This document shows positions 27,662-36,312 of a stretch of 64,000 nt of DNA, one piece after another. The first letter of the stretch is position 1. Each line of letters opens with the position of its first letter. The translations under genes and the position numbers were made by a program. Source of the DNA: LZORAL124-50-18 sp051208045 (GTDB taxonomy: Bacteria > Pseudomonadota > Gammaproteobacteria > Pseudomonadales > Oleiphilaceae); contig JBPJFY010000004.1 in assembly GCA_051208045.1 (NCBI GenBank), positions 124,001 through 188,000 of the forward strand. Direction: 5' to 3'. The notes under the pieces are model-generated. The model searched no databases, was not told where the DNA came from, and saw only the letters and a program-made list of their open reading frames with translations.

Positions 27662-28459
27662 ATGTTATCTGGAAAAAAGGTATTGATTGTTGGCATCGCC
27701 AGCAAGCTTTCAATTGCAAAAGGCATTGCTGACGCGTGCTACCGTCAGGGGGCAGAGATTGCGCTGACGTATCAAAACGAAAAACTGAAACCCAGAGTTG
27801 AAAAATTCGCTCAGGAGTATGGAAATGCGCCCTGCTACCCCTGTGATGTCAGTTCGGATTCTGAAATTGACGCGTTGATCGAAGCACTCCAAGCACACTG
27901 GGGCACCATCGATGTCATTGTGCATTCCGTGGGTTTCGCACCGGGCGACCAGTTGGAAGGTAATTTCGCGGAAGTTACCACGCGCGAGGGGTTCGCGATT
28001 GCCCATGACATCAGCGCTTACAGTTTTATTGCGTTGGCGAAAGCCGCACGGCCCATCCTGGCACCCAATGCGGCGTTACTCACGCTCACCTATCACGGCT
28101 CGACACAAACATTACCCAACTATAACGTCATGGGCTTGGCAAAAGCCAGTCTGGAGGCCAGCGTCCGCTATCTCGCCAATGCTATGGGACCCAGCGGTGT
28201 GCGGGTGAATGCGATCTCTGCAGGACCAATACGGACGCTTGCGGCATCAGGTATCAAAAGTTTCAGAAAAATGCTCGCAGAAAATGAAAAGCGCACCCCA
28301 TTGCGAAGAAATGTTACCATCGATGAAGTCGGAAACGCCGCATCGTTTTTGTGCTCCAACCTGGCGAGCGGCATCACCGGCGAAATCATGTATGTCGACG
28401 CTGGATTCAATGTGACTGCCATGGCAGAGCTCACGCCAGAGTCCACAGAGTCCGATTGA
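27662..28459 (+). CDS. fabI: Enoyl-[acyl-carrier-protein] reductase (NADH)
   Basis: A 265-residue short-chain dehydrogenase-fold enzyme that performs the last step of each fatty-acid elongation cycle. The cofactor segment is GIASKLSIAKGIA, and the catalytic Tyr pair and Lys are Tyr144, Tyr154 and Lys161, spaced as in E. coli FabI. The C-terminus GEIMYVDAGFNVTAM matches the family. It directly follows the peptide transporter genes, a neighbourhood shared with P. aeruginosa. Confidence 0.96.
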   Translation: MLSGKKVLIVGIASKLSIAKGIADACYRQGAEIALTYQNEKLKPRVEKFAQEYGNAPCYPCDVSSDSEIDALIEALQAHWGTIDVIVHSVGFAPGDQLEGNFAEVTTREGFAIAHDISAYSFIALAKAARPILAPNAALLTLTYHGSTQTLPNYNVMGLAKASLEASVRYLANAMGPSGVRVNAISAGPIRTLAASGIKSFRKMLAENEKRTPLRRNVTIDEVGNAASFLCSNLASGITGEIMYVDAGFNVTAMAELTPESTESD

Positions 28460-28610
28460 AACCACAAAATCAGTGCACATTTTGATTATTTTTCTTTAAA
28501 TAACAACAAAATGAGGCACATATCACTGTAACAACGTGTAATAAAGGGTATTTTTGACATCTGTACCATTTTACAGGGCAATTTGTTTCAGCCTAGCGGA
28601 GTAGTCAAGC

Positions 28611-29612
28611 GTGAATCAGCATTTTAGAATTATTGCCACCCTATTTTTAACCGTATTACTATCGTGGCAACTGGCCGGGTGTTCCAGTTTGAGCTCGGCA
28701 ATGAAGGCCAGCCCGACTCTGGCTAATGCCATGGGCGTGGCGGATATTCCTTATCAGGATCTTGAAAAACTATACACTGACGAATATTCAAAATTCGTTG
28801 AAATCAATGGCGTAAACATTCATTACCGGGATGCAGGTGAAGGCCCGGTTATCGTCCTTGTACACGGCATTATGTCTTCGCTGCACACCTGGGATGGCTG
28901 GGCCCGTCAACTCGAAAAGTCCTATCGCGTCATTTCGCTGGACGTTCCGGGCTATGGCCTGACCGGCGCACCTGAAAACATTGACGAGTTCGACGAAGAC
29001 TATTTGATCAGCTCATTCAGCAAGTTTATTGACCACCTGCGGCTCGAACGCTTTGACCTTGCAGGCAATTCTCTCGGCGGATACATTTCGGCAAGATATG
29101 CGTCGGATAATCCCTACAAAGTTAAACGGCTGATCTTGCTGGATCCTGTCGCGTACCCGCAGGAAGTTCCCTGGATTTTCAATGTAGCAACAGCACCCGG
29201 CGTGAAAACCATGGGCCAGATGGCGCAACCGCCGCTGCTGGTCACCATGAATGTGAAAGAAACCTATGGCGATCCCTCACGTATCACCGAATCAAACATG
29301 AACCGGTATGTACATATGTCCCAGCGTCCTGGCGCAAAGGCAGCCTACATCAAAACCATGCAAATGTTGAAGGATCGATCTGCCAACGAGGCCCCTATGC
29401 CGTTTCATCGCATTACTGCCCCCACATTGCTGATGTGGGGAGGCAAAGACAAGTGGGTTCCGCCTCGATTATCTGAACGTTGGCAGCAGGATATCCCCAA
29501 CGCCATTGTGAAAATTTATCCCAGTGCCGGCCATATGCCCATGGAAGAAATACCCGAGGCCACTGTGAAGGATGCGGAAGCCTTCCTGAATGGTGAACAA
29601 ATCAGCTTGTAA
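28611..29612 (+). CDS. Lipoprotein alpha/beta hydrolase
   Basis: A 333-residue hydrolase with a lipoprotein signal (lipobox LAGC, Cys24). The oxyanion region is HGIMSS (85-90), the nucleophile elbow GNSLGG places Ser at residue 154, and the last catalytic His is in AGHMPMEE. The start is GTG with GGAG upstream. Probably anchored in the envelope and acting on an ester or lipid substrate that cannot be specified. It ends two bases before the tusA stop on the other strand. Confidence 0.88.
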   Translation: MNQHFRIIATLFLTVLLSWQLAGCSSLSSAMKASPTLANAMGVADIPYQDLEKLYTDEYSKFVEINGVNIHYRDAGEGPVIVLVHGIMSSLHTWDGWARQLEKSYRVISLDVPGYGLTGAPENIDEFDEDYLISSFSKFIDHLRLERFDLAGNSLGGYISARYASDNPYKVKRLILLDPVAYPQEVPWIFNVATAPGVKTMGQMAQPPLLVTMNVKETYGDPSRITESNMNRYVHMSQRPGAKAAYIKTMQMLKDRSANEAPMPFHRITAPTLLMWGGKDKWVPPRLSERWQQDIPNAIVKIYPSAGHMPMEEIPEATVKDAEAFLNGEQISL

Positions 29613-29614
29613 GA

Positions 29615-29851
29615 TCAGCCCTTTTTGATCCAGTAGCGGAATTGTCCCTCTGACTCTTCCTGCGCCAGCAGCGCATGTCCCAGAAACTGACAGAATTTCG
29701 GGATATCGCGCTGCGTAGACGGGTCAGTGGCTCGCACCAGCAGTACGTCGCCCACCTCCATTTCATCCACTTTTGCATGCAACAGCATCACAGGCTCCGG
29801 GCAGAAAAGACCACAGGCGTCCAGTTCAAGATTCGCATCAGACACTTCCAT
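29615..29851 (-). CDS. TusA-family sulfur carrier protein
   Basis: A 78-residue sulfurtransferase-type protein. The CPxP motif is in CGLFCPEPVM, with the persulfide Cys at residue 17. ATG 29851 is preferred over the one at 29869 because GAAGGGAG lies just before it. TusA-like proteins pass sulfur to tRNA thiolation and molybdopterin pathways. No partner genes (tusBCDE, iscS) are nearby, so which pathway it serves is not clear. Confidence 0.92.
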   Translation of the reverse strand: MEVSDANLELDACGLFCPEPVMLLHAKVDEMEVGDVLLVRATDPSTQRDIPKFCQFLGHALLAQEESEGQFRYWIKKG

Positions 29852-29959
29852 TATTACTCCCTTCTGCACCGGATTGGTGTGCTATGCTGATAAATGTGCG
29901 AAGCACGATTTTTTGAAGCTGCGTATGATAGATGAAAGTAATAGTATAAGGGAAATACC

Positions 29960-30244
29960 ATGATAAGAGTTATCATTGAACGACACATTGCTCCTTCACT
30001 GGAAGAGCATTTTGACAGAATAGAACGCTCAATTTTGCAGAGTGCTGTGGCTGTCCCAGGTTACATATCCGGTGAATCGTTCAAAAATGCAAACGACCCT
30101 AATCACCGGTTCATATTGTCCAAATGGAGAAGTATTCAGGATTGGCAGCAGTGGCAGCAATCTGAGGAGCGCAAAGAGCTGATGTCCCCAATCCTACCAC
30201 TGATGGACCGGGACGAAATCGTCACTATTCTGGAACTTTCCTGA
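29960..30244 (+). CDS. Antibiotic biosynthesis monooxygenase-fold protein
   Basis: A 94-residue protein of the ABM (ferredoxin-like, dimeric alpha/beta barrel) family: MIRVIIERHIAP, then PGYISGESFKN and WRSIQDWQQWQQSEER. Such proteins act as monooxygenases, heme-degrading enzymes or metabolic accessory proteins; the fold alone does not tell which. Its promoter must lie in the 108 bases shared with divergent tusA. A strong hairpin follows the stop. Confidence 0.9.
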   Translation: MIRVIIERHIAPSLEEHFDRIERSILQSAVAVPGYISGESFKNANDPNHRFILSKWRSIQDWQQWQQSEERKELMSPILPLMDRDEIVTILELS

Positions 30245-30254
30245 TTTGCCCCTG

Positions 30255-30289
30255 GTATGCTACAACCCAACCAACGGGTTGTTGCATAC
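30255..30289 (+). terminator. Hairpin after the ABM gene
   Basis: GTATGC-T-ACAACCC (30255-30268) pairs with GGGTTGT-T-GCATAC (30276-30289), broken only by a T-T mismatch, around a 7-base loop. The T-run is weak (TTCC). Probably the terminator of the ABM gene. Confidence 0.6.
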
Positions 30290-30362
30290 TTCCACCCTGA
30301 GGTCATTGCGCATTTCAACAGTCACTTCTATGCTTGAGTGAAGGGCCGTCGAATAAAAACCA

Positions 30363-31946
30363 GTGAAAAGTAGCCACGTGACCGAGCAAACCCATCAATC
30401 CCCATCGTTAAACGAACGGTTAACGCCTGAAATGGCGCTTGTCACCTCCACCGATCCAGACGGCGTCATCATCGATTGTAATGACAGCTTCCTGGAGTTG
30501 ACAGGCTATAGCCGTCAGGAAGTGATCGGTGCGGCACACAACATCATCCGCCACCCAGACACGCCAGACAAACTGTTTGACGATATGTGGCAAACACTCA
30601 AAGCTGGAAAGCCCTGGTTCGGCATACTCATGAACAAGGCGAAAAGCGGTGAAGGTTTCTGGGTCAACGCATTCATTACGCCAGTCAAGGATCAGGGGCT
30701 CATTATCGGTTATGAGTGCGTCAGCACCAAACCCAATACCCAGCATATTTTGCGGTCGCAACTCGTTAGTCAGCGCATCAAACACAATGCCAAACCCGTG
30801 GTGCCGAGACACCTGAAAATTCCTGCGGTCGCTACCGGTGCCATCTTGTTTCTGACAATCGCGTTTACCGCCACCATCCTGACCGAACTGGTGCCCTCTC
30901 CCTGGTCCTATGGCGTAACCTTTGTGTTCAGCGCGATACTTGGCAGCATGTTTACGTTTCATCTCACCCGAGAGTCAAGAATTCTTGTAGATAAGGCGCG
31001 ACTGATTAATGACAACGCCATCACTCAGTTCATGTTTGTAGGAAAGTCTTCTGAAACCGCGCTGATTCAAACGATCTTTAAATTTTATGAAAACAAGCAG
31101 GCGGCGTTAATCTTTCGACTTAAGGATACGGTCAAACAGATTCTCAAAGATACGAACGAAACAGAAAAGCAGGTGATAGAAAGCAGTAACTACATTGCAC
31201 GACAGAAGACCCAGGTAGACAAAACGGTTAATCTCGTACAAACCATGGACGGACAGATTAGCGTTGTGGCCGATTTGGTGAATGAGGCGCAGGAAGCCAA
31301 TCATTTTTGCAGCAGTCTGGCGGAGCAAACCCAGGCTCAGTTTACCGAGTCCAGGAATGCGATTCACGCGGTGAATCAGCAAACCGACAAGGCGTTCGAC
31401 ATTTCCAACAAATTAGTCAAGGACGGCGAATCCATCGGAGGCATTGTTTCCCAAATCAACGCGATAGCAGAACAAACCAATTTACTGGCGTTGAATGCCG
31501 CCATCGAAGCCGCTCGAGCAGGCGAGCAAGGCCGAGGATTTGCCGTTGTTGCGGATGAAGTTCGAGACCTCGCAGTTAAAACGCAATCCGCTACCGAATC
31601 CATTCAGGGCATTATCGAAAATCTGCTCGAAGACACGGTCGCGTCAAAAACCATCCTCAATCAAAGCAGGCAAAACGTTAATGACACCCTGGAGGCCATC
31701 GATAAAATGGCGGAATCACTGGGGAATATGAGCGAAACCATTCATACCTCCGGCAATCAACTGACTCAGGTAGCGACCAGTGCGTCCAGTCAGCAACATA
31801 TCTCCAGTCAGATCCTTGATCAGATCAACGATGTGGGTAACCTGTCGACACAGGCTTCGGCCCAGGCGGAATCTACTCTGTCACTCTATCGGGAACTGCG
31901 TAAATTGATCAAACAACAGGAACGACTGATCAACCTGTACAAGTAA
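30363..31946 (+). CDS. PAS-domain methyl-accepting chemotaxis protein (Aer-like)
   Basis: A 527-residue chemoreceptor with a cytoplasmic PAS domain at about 25-115 (DGVIIDCNDSFLELTGYSR) instead of a periplasmic sensor, two membrane segments near 160-205, and a signalling domain whose hairpin tip is INAIAEQTNLLALNAAIEAA. The design matches Aer-type energy or redox receptors. The start is GTG with no clear ribosome site. The absence of an obvious HAMP domain is typical of Aer2-like forms. Confidence 0.92.
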   Translation: MKSSHVTEQTHQSPSLNERLTPEMALVTSTDPDGVIIDCNDSFLELTGYSRQEVIGAAHNIIRHPDTPDKLFDDMWQTLKAGKPWFGILMNKAKSGEGFWVNAFITPVKDQGLIIGYECVSTKPNTQHILRSQLVSQRIKHNAKPVVPRHLKIPAVATGAILFLTIAFTATILTELVPSPWSYGVTFVFSAILGSMFTFHLTRESRILVDKARLINDNAITQFMFVGKSSETALIQTIFKFYENKQAALIFRLKDTVKQILKDTNETEKQVIESSNYIARQKTQVDKTVNLVQTMDGQISVVADLVNEAQEANHFCSSLAEQTQAQFTESRNAIHAVNQQTDKAFDISNKLVKDGESIGGIVSQINAIAEQTNLLALNAAIEAARAGEQGRGFAVVADEVRDLAVKTQSATESIQGIIENLLEDTVASKTILNQSRQNVNDTLEAIDKMAESLGNMSETIHTSGNQLTQVATSASSQQHISSQILDQINDVGNLSTQASAQAESTLSLYRELRKLIKQQERLINLYK

Positions 31947-31979
31947 CCTGTGACTCATGCAGTCAGGGCCGGATGCACC

Positions 31980-32672
31980 TTAACCGCCCGACGCCAGTAC
32001 CTGCTCCATCCAGCGCTTAGTCATCTTAGCACTTTGAGAGATTAATTCGGCCTGTGAAGCACCGGATTTTACGGGCGGCTTGAAGTCGTGATTCCCTCCA
32101 GGTAAAAAATTCAGGCGCACATCCTTATATAATTCGGAGATGCCGCCGAGCTCTTCCTCCTTTCCAAACGGATCACGTGTGCCCTGGATGATGCACAGTG
32201 GCCGCTCCAACGAGGGAAAGTGCATGGTCTTCATGGTTTCCGACTTGCCTGGCGGATGAAAAGGGTAGCCAAAACATACCGCACCGGCCACGCCAGACAG
32301 CTTTTCCTGTCGATCCTTACGCACCTTAGCCAGAATTGCATCGCTTTCGGCACTCACCAGCAGGGAAGCCATCCGCCCGCCCATCGATTTCCCACCGATA
32401 AACAGTGGAATCGACGTATCCGTCAATGAGCCAATCTCCCTCAAAAAGGAATCAAGCAAAACTGGTGCTCGATCCGGAGGACGTTTTTTACCCGTTTCCA
32501 GGATTTTTTTCATATAAGGAAACTCAAAGCGATACACCGCAATGCCTTGCGAACACAACTCTGCGGCCAGTGCAGTCAAAAACTCACTATCTCTTCCGGC
32601 GCCAGCCCCGTGGGCAAGGAGTAGATTCGCCCTTACCTCTTTTGGTAGATCCACCAAATACTCCGAACTCAC
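31980..32672 (-). CDS. Alpha/beta-family hydrolase (dienelactone hydrolase-like)
   Basis: A 230-residue soluble hydrolase of the KANL3/Tex30-like group: HGAGAGRDSEF near residue 20, nucleophile elbow GGKSMGGRMAS, and a late GGNHDF with the catalytic His. Substrate unknown. It is convergent with the PAS chemoreceptor and divergent from the cbb3 oxidase operon. Confidence 0.88.
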   Translation of the reverse strand: MSSEYLVDLPKEVRANLLLAHGAGAGRDSEFLTALAAELCSQGIAVYRFEFPYMKKILETGKKRPPDRAPVLLDSFLREIGSLTDTSIPLFIGGKSMGGRMASLLVSAESDAILAKVRKDRQEKLSGVAGAVCFGYPFHPPGKSETMKTMHFPSLERPLCIIQGTRDPFGKEEELGGISELYKDVRLNFLPGGNHDFKPPVKSGASQAELISQSAKMTKRWMEQVLASGG

Positions 32673-32810
32673 CTGCTCCTCCGTCTATTTTTTAATCAAA
32701 GAATTACGCATTTTTGCACAAACGAACTATAAATAATGGCTGAGGTTGCAATTCTATCATTTTTTATCGTGTGTATTTTCAATAGGTTATTAAATCCCCC
32801 ACGGATTATA

Positions 32811-32824
32811 TTGACATGTGTCAT
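32811..32824 (+). promoter_or_regulatory. Possible FNR/ANR box before ccoN
   Basis: TTGACATGTGTCAT lies 68 bases before the ccoN start and matches TTGAT-N4-ATCAA at 7 of 10 fixed positions, including both TTGA and TCA cores. cbb3 oxidase operons are commonly activated by FNR/ANR under low oxygen. Confidence 0.4.
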
Positions 32825-32891
32825 TGAAAATACAGTCCCATTCGAAGATACTTGCGCCCGCAAAATTATTAACTAGTGATTGGTAAATACT

Positions 32892-34319
32892 ATGAGCACA
32901 GGAAACAACAACGAAACCTATAACTACAAGGTGGTAAGGCAGTTTGCCATTATGACCGTGGTTTGGGGTATTGTTGGTATGGCAGCTGGGGTGTTCATTG
33001 CAGCACAGCTTGTCTGGCCACAATTGAACTTTGATCTCCCCTGGACCAGCTTTGGACGCCTGCGTCCCCTACACACCAATGCCGTAATTTTCGCGTTTGG
33101 CGGAAGTGCACTTTTTGCAACCTCATATTATGTGGTACAGCGAACCACTCAGGCACGCCTCTTCTCTGACGGTCTCGCGGCCTTCACTTTCTGGGGCTGG
33201 CAAGCCATCATCGTCGCTGCCGCGATCACTTTACCGCTAGGCTACACCAGTGCCAAAGAATATGCAGAGCTGGAGTGGCCGATCGATATCGCCATCACGC
33301 TGGTGTGGGTTGCCTACGCGATTGTGTTTTTCGGCACCATCATGAAACGGAAAATGAAGCACATCTATGTCGCCAACTGGTTCTACGGTGCCTTCATTAT
33401 CACCATTGCTATCCTACACATTGGTAACAGCATGGAAGTACCCGTTTCACTGTGGAAATCCTATTCTGTTTACCCTGGCACCATTGACGCTATGGTGCAG
33501 TGGTGGTACGGCCACAATGCGGTAGGCTTCTTCCTGACTGCCGGATTCCTCGGCATGATGTACTACTTTGTTCCCAAGCAGACCGGAAAGCCAGTCTACT
33601 CCTACAGACTCTCGATTGTTCACTTCTGGGCACTGATTTCACTCTACGTCTGGGCGGGCGGCCACCACTTGCATTACAGCGCACTGCCTGACTGGGCACA
33701 AAGCGCGGGCATGATCATGTCCTTGATCCTGCTGGCACCTTCCTGGGGCGGTATGATTAACGGAATGATGACGCTGTCCGGCGCATGGCACAAGCTGCGT
33801 ACCGATCCCATTCTTCGTTTCCTCGTGGTTTCCCTGTCTTTCTACGGTATGTCTACATTTGAAGGCCCAATGATGTCCATCAAGACGGTGAACGCATTGT
33901 CGCACAACACCGACTGGACCATCGGTCATGTGCATTCCGGTGCGCTGGGCTGGGTCGCCATGATTTCCATTGGTGCGATCTATCACCTGATTCCAAAACT
34001 GTTTGGCCTGACCAAAATGTACAGCACCAACCTGATCAATACACATTTCTGGTTGGCTACCATTGGCACCGTACTGTATATCGCCTCCATGTGGGTGAAT
34101 GGCATCATGCAGGGATTGATGTGGCGCGCCGTGAATGCAGATGGCACGCTGACGTACAGCTTTGTTGAGTCTGTTACTGCGAGCGCCCCTGGCTATTTCG
34201 TTCGACTTCTGGGCGGCTTGGTGTTCCTGTTGGGCATGTTCATCATGGCCTACAACGTATGGAAGACCGTAAACCAGAAAGAAGCGACAGCGGTTGACAG
34301 CGTTCCTCAGACCGCATAA
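32892..34319 (+). CDS. ccoN: cbb3-type cytochrome c oxidase subunit I
   Basis: A 475-residue polytopic heme-copper oxidase catalytic subunit, reducing oxygen to water with high affinity. Heme and copper His ligands are visible in RPLHTNAVIFAFGGS, YGHNAVGFF, GGHHLHYSALPDW and WTIGHVHSGALGWV. About 12 membrane segments are expected. ATG 32892 is preferred to the in-frame TTG at 32880. It leads the ccoNOQP operon, with only 12 bases before ccoO. Confidence 0.97.
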   Translation: MSTGNNNETYNYKVVRQFAIMTVVWGIVGMAAGVFIAAQLVWPQLNFDLPWTSFGRLRPLHTNAVIFAFGGSALFATSYYVVQRTTQARLFSDGLAAFTFWGWQAIIVAAAITLPLGYTSAKEYAELEWPIDIAITLVWVAYAIVFFGTIMKRKMKHIYVANWFYGAFIITIAILHIGNSMEVPVSLWKSYSVYPGTIDAMVQWWYGHNAVGFFLTAGFLGMMYYFVPKQTGKPVYSYRLSIVHFWALISLYVWAGGHHLHYSALPDWAQSAGMIMSLILLAPSWGGMINGMMTLSGAWHKLRTDPILRFLVVSLSFYGMSTFEGPMMSIKTVNALSHNTDWTIGHVHSGALGWVAMISIGAIYHLIPKLFGLTKMYSTNLINTHFWLATIGTVLYIASMWVNGIMQGLMWRAVNADGTLTYSFVESVTASAPGYFVRLLGGLVFLLGMFIMAYNVWKTVNQKEATAVDSVPQTA

Positions 34320-34331
34320 GGAGTACGAAAA

Positions 34332-34940
34332 ATGAATCATGAAATCATAGAAAAAAATATGGGCCTGATGATCGTGCTCATTATTGTCGCAATCAGCTTT
34401 GGTGCCTTGGCTGAGATAGTTCCGCTGTTTTTCTCCAAAGAGGTGAATGAACCCGTTGCCGGCCTGAAGCCGCACAATGCACTGCAGCTCGAAGGTAGAG
34501 ACATCTACATTCGTGAGGGCTGTAATGTGTGCCACACACAGATGGTGCGTCCGTTCCGCGCGGAAACCGAGCGCTACGGACATTACTCTGTTGCCGGCGA
34601 GCATGTGTGGGAGCACCCCTTCCTGTGGGGCTCAAAGCGTACCGGTCCCGATCTGGCCCGTGTGGGTGGGCGCTACAGTGACGCCTGGCATCGAGCGCAC
34701 ATGTATAACCCGCGTGATGTGGTACCGGAGTCGATCATGCCTTCGTACCCCTGGCTGTTTGAGAACAAAGTCAACGCAAGCATGACGCCAAAGAAAATGG
34801 CTGCGCTTCGCTCTGTCGGCGTACCCTATACGGATGAGGACATTGCCACCGCCACCGAAATGGTCGAAGGCAAAACAGAAATCGAGGCACTGGTAGCGTA
34901 TCTCCAGAATCTCGGTACCGTTTTACCTTCCAAACGCTAA
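34332..34940 (+). CDS. ccoO: cbb3-type cytochrome c oxidase subunit II (monoheme)
   Basis: A 202-residue membrane-anchored c-type cytochrome that feeds electrons to CcoN. One N-terminal helix, then a single heme motif CNVCH (Cys64-His68) in EGCNVCHTQMVRPF. The axial Met is probably in ESIMPSYPW. AAGGAG ends just before the start and overlaps the ccoN stop. Confidence 0.97.
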   Translation: MNHEIIEKNMGLMIVLIIVAISFGALAEIVPLFFSKEVNEPVAGLKPHNALQLEGRDIYIREGCNVCHTQMVRPFRAETERYGHYSVAGEHVWEHPFLWGSKRTGPDLARVGGRYSDAWHRAHMYNPRDVVPESIMPSYPWLFENKVNASMTPKKMAALRSVGVPYTDEDIATATEMVEGKTEIEALVAYLQNLGTVLPSKR

Positions 34941-34961
34941 TCATTGGACGTAAATAGTTCT

Positions 34962-35147
34962 ATGGATATAAACACAGTTCGCGGTATTTCGACCTTTTTC
35001 GTTATGGCAGCCTTTTTGGCGATCTGCTGGTGGGCCTACGGGGCCGCCAGAAAAGATCGCTTCGACGAAGCATCCAATTTGCCTTTTGACGACGACGATA
35101 TCGCCGAACGAACCACCAAGAAGACGGAGAAACAAAGCCATGAGTAA
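34962..35147 (+). CDS. ccoQ: cbb3-type cytochrome c oxidase subunit CcoQ
   Basis: A 61-residue small subunit with one membrane helix (FFVMAAFLAICWWAYG) and an acidic, charged tail. It stabilises the oxidase complex. ATG 34962 is chosen over TTG 34944. Its end overlaps ccoP by 8 bases. Confidence 0.92.
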   Translation: MDINTVRGISTFFVMAAFLAICWWAYGAARKDRFDEASNLPFDDDDIAERTTKKTEKQSHE

Positions 35148-36042
35148 CTTGAGCTCGTTCTGGAGCTTGTGGATCAGCATAATTGTGATGGGCACCATTG
35201 TGGGTAGTGCCTGGTTGCTCTATGTGACCCGCAAGAGCCAAACCACTGATGAAGAAACCGAAAAAACCATGGGCCACGCCTTTGATGGCATTGAAGAATA
35301 TGACAATCCGCTGCCGAAGTGGTGGTTGTACATGTTTGTCGGCACGATCGTATTTTCACTGGCCTACGTGGTGCTTTACCCAACGTTAGGTAACTTCCAG
35401 GGCATCCTGAACTGGTCTTCAGCAAACCAGTGGGAGAAGGAAGTACAGCAGGCGGACGAAAAATACGGGCCGGTTTTTGCGCAGTTTGCCGATATGTCGG
35501 TGGAAGACATCGCAAAAGATCCCAAGGCACTGGAAATTGGCCAGCGCCTGTTTGCCAATAACTGTGCCGTATGCCACGGTTCCACCGCCAAGGGCAGCTA
35601 TGGCTTCCCGAACCTAACCGACGAAGACTGGCTCTATGGCGGTACACCAGACGCGATCAAACACTCGATCGCGCATGGACGCCAGGGCAACATGCCCGCC
35701 AAGGGGTTGAAGCCGGACATGAGCGGTAAAGACATTGATGATCTGGTAAATTATCTGTTGGCCTTCACGAACCGTTCCCAGGATGCAGCCTCAGCAGAGC
35801 GCGGTGAAACCATGTTTGCGACGGCCTGTGCGGCATGTCATGGACCCGACGCAAAAGGCATGGCGGCTCTGGGCGCTCCTAACCTGACCGATGGCGTATG
35901 GTTGTATGGTCCTTCTGCGGCCCAAATCAAACATACCATCGAGAAAGGTCGCGCCGGTGTAATGCCTGCACAGGAAGAACGATTGGGTAAAGACAAGGTC
36001 CACTTGTTGACTGGCTACGTTTATAGTCTCAGCAACAAGTAA
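35140..36042 (+). CDS. ccoP: cbb3-type cytochrome c oxidase subunit III (diheme)
   Basis: A 300-residue diheme cytochrome. Two membrane segments (about 8-28 and 60-82) precede two c-type heme domains, CAVCH at 142-146 and CAACH at 230-234. It receives electrons from soluble cytochromes. The ATG sits inside the ccoQ 3' end, so the pair is translationally coupled. A strong terminator follows. Confidence 0.97.
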   Translation: MSNLSSFWSLWISIIVMGTIVGSAWLLYVTRKSQTTDEETEKTMGHAFDGIEEYDNPLPKWWLYMFVGTIVFSLAYVVLYPTLGNFQGILNWSSANQWEKEVQQADEKYGPVFAQFADMSVEDIAKDPKALEIGQRLFANNCAVCHGSTAKGSYGFPNLTDEDWLYGGTPDAIKHSIAHGRQGNMPAKGLKPDMSGKDIDDLVNYLLAFTNRSQDAASAERGETMFATACAACHGPDAKGMAALGAPNLTDGVWLYGPSAAQIKHTIEKGRAGVMPAQEERLGKDKVHLLTGYVYSLSNK

Positions 36043-36078
36043 TCGCGATCGGCAGCAAAGGGACTTGCTGGTGAAAAG

Positions 36079-36107
36079 AACGGAAGCTGAGTCAGCTTCC
36101 GTTTTTT
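36079..36107 (+). terminator. Rho-independent terminator of ccoNOQP
   Basis: CGGAAGCTG (36081-36089) pairs with CAGCTTCCG (36093-36101) around a 3-base loop, flanked by AA and followed by TTTTTT. It separates the structural operon from the assembly genes. Confidence 0.9.
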
Positions 36108-36312
36108 GTGTATGTTGTATTAGATCAATGTTTCTGTAAAAGATTTCATATTACCATTAGCTATTACTTTATATCGTTTTGTTAGTGTAGTATGTGTACG
36201 CGATTTACGGCGAACGTGAATAAAAAATAAAAATAAATCGGCCAGCGTTTCCCTTGATCACGCGGAAAGCTAACGCAAATTTATCGGAATTTTTTCAATC
36301 GGCGAAATCAGA
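36108..36312 (+). other. AT-rich leader before ccoG
   Basis: Non-coding, AT-rich. It must hold the promoter of ccoGHIS. A lone TTGAT half-site lies at 36254-36258, with no matching second half, and TTGTATTAGATCAA at 36115 is a poor FNR match. Neither is convincing. Confidence 0.35.

Noticed and set aside
36115..36128. TTGTATTAGATCAA as an FNR box for ccoG
   Set aside because: Only one half-site fits, and it lies about 185 bases before the gene, next to the terminator.
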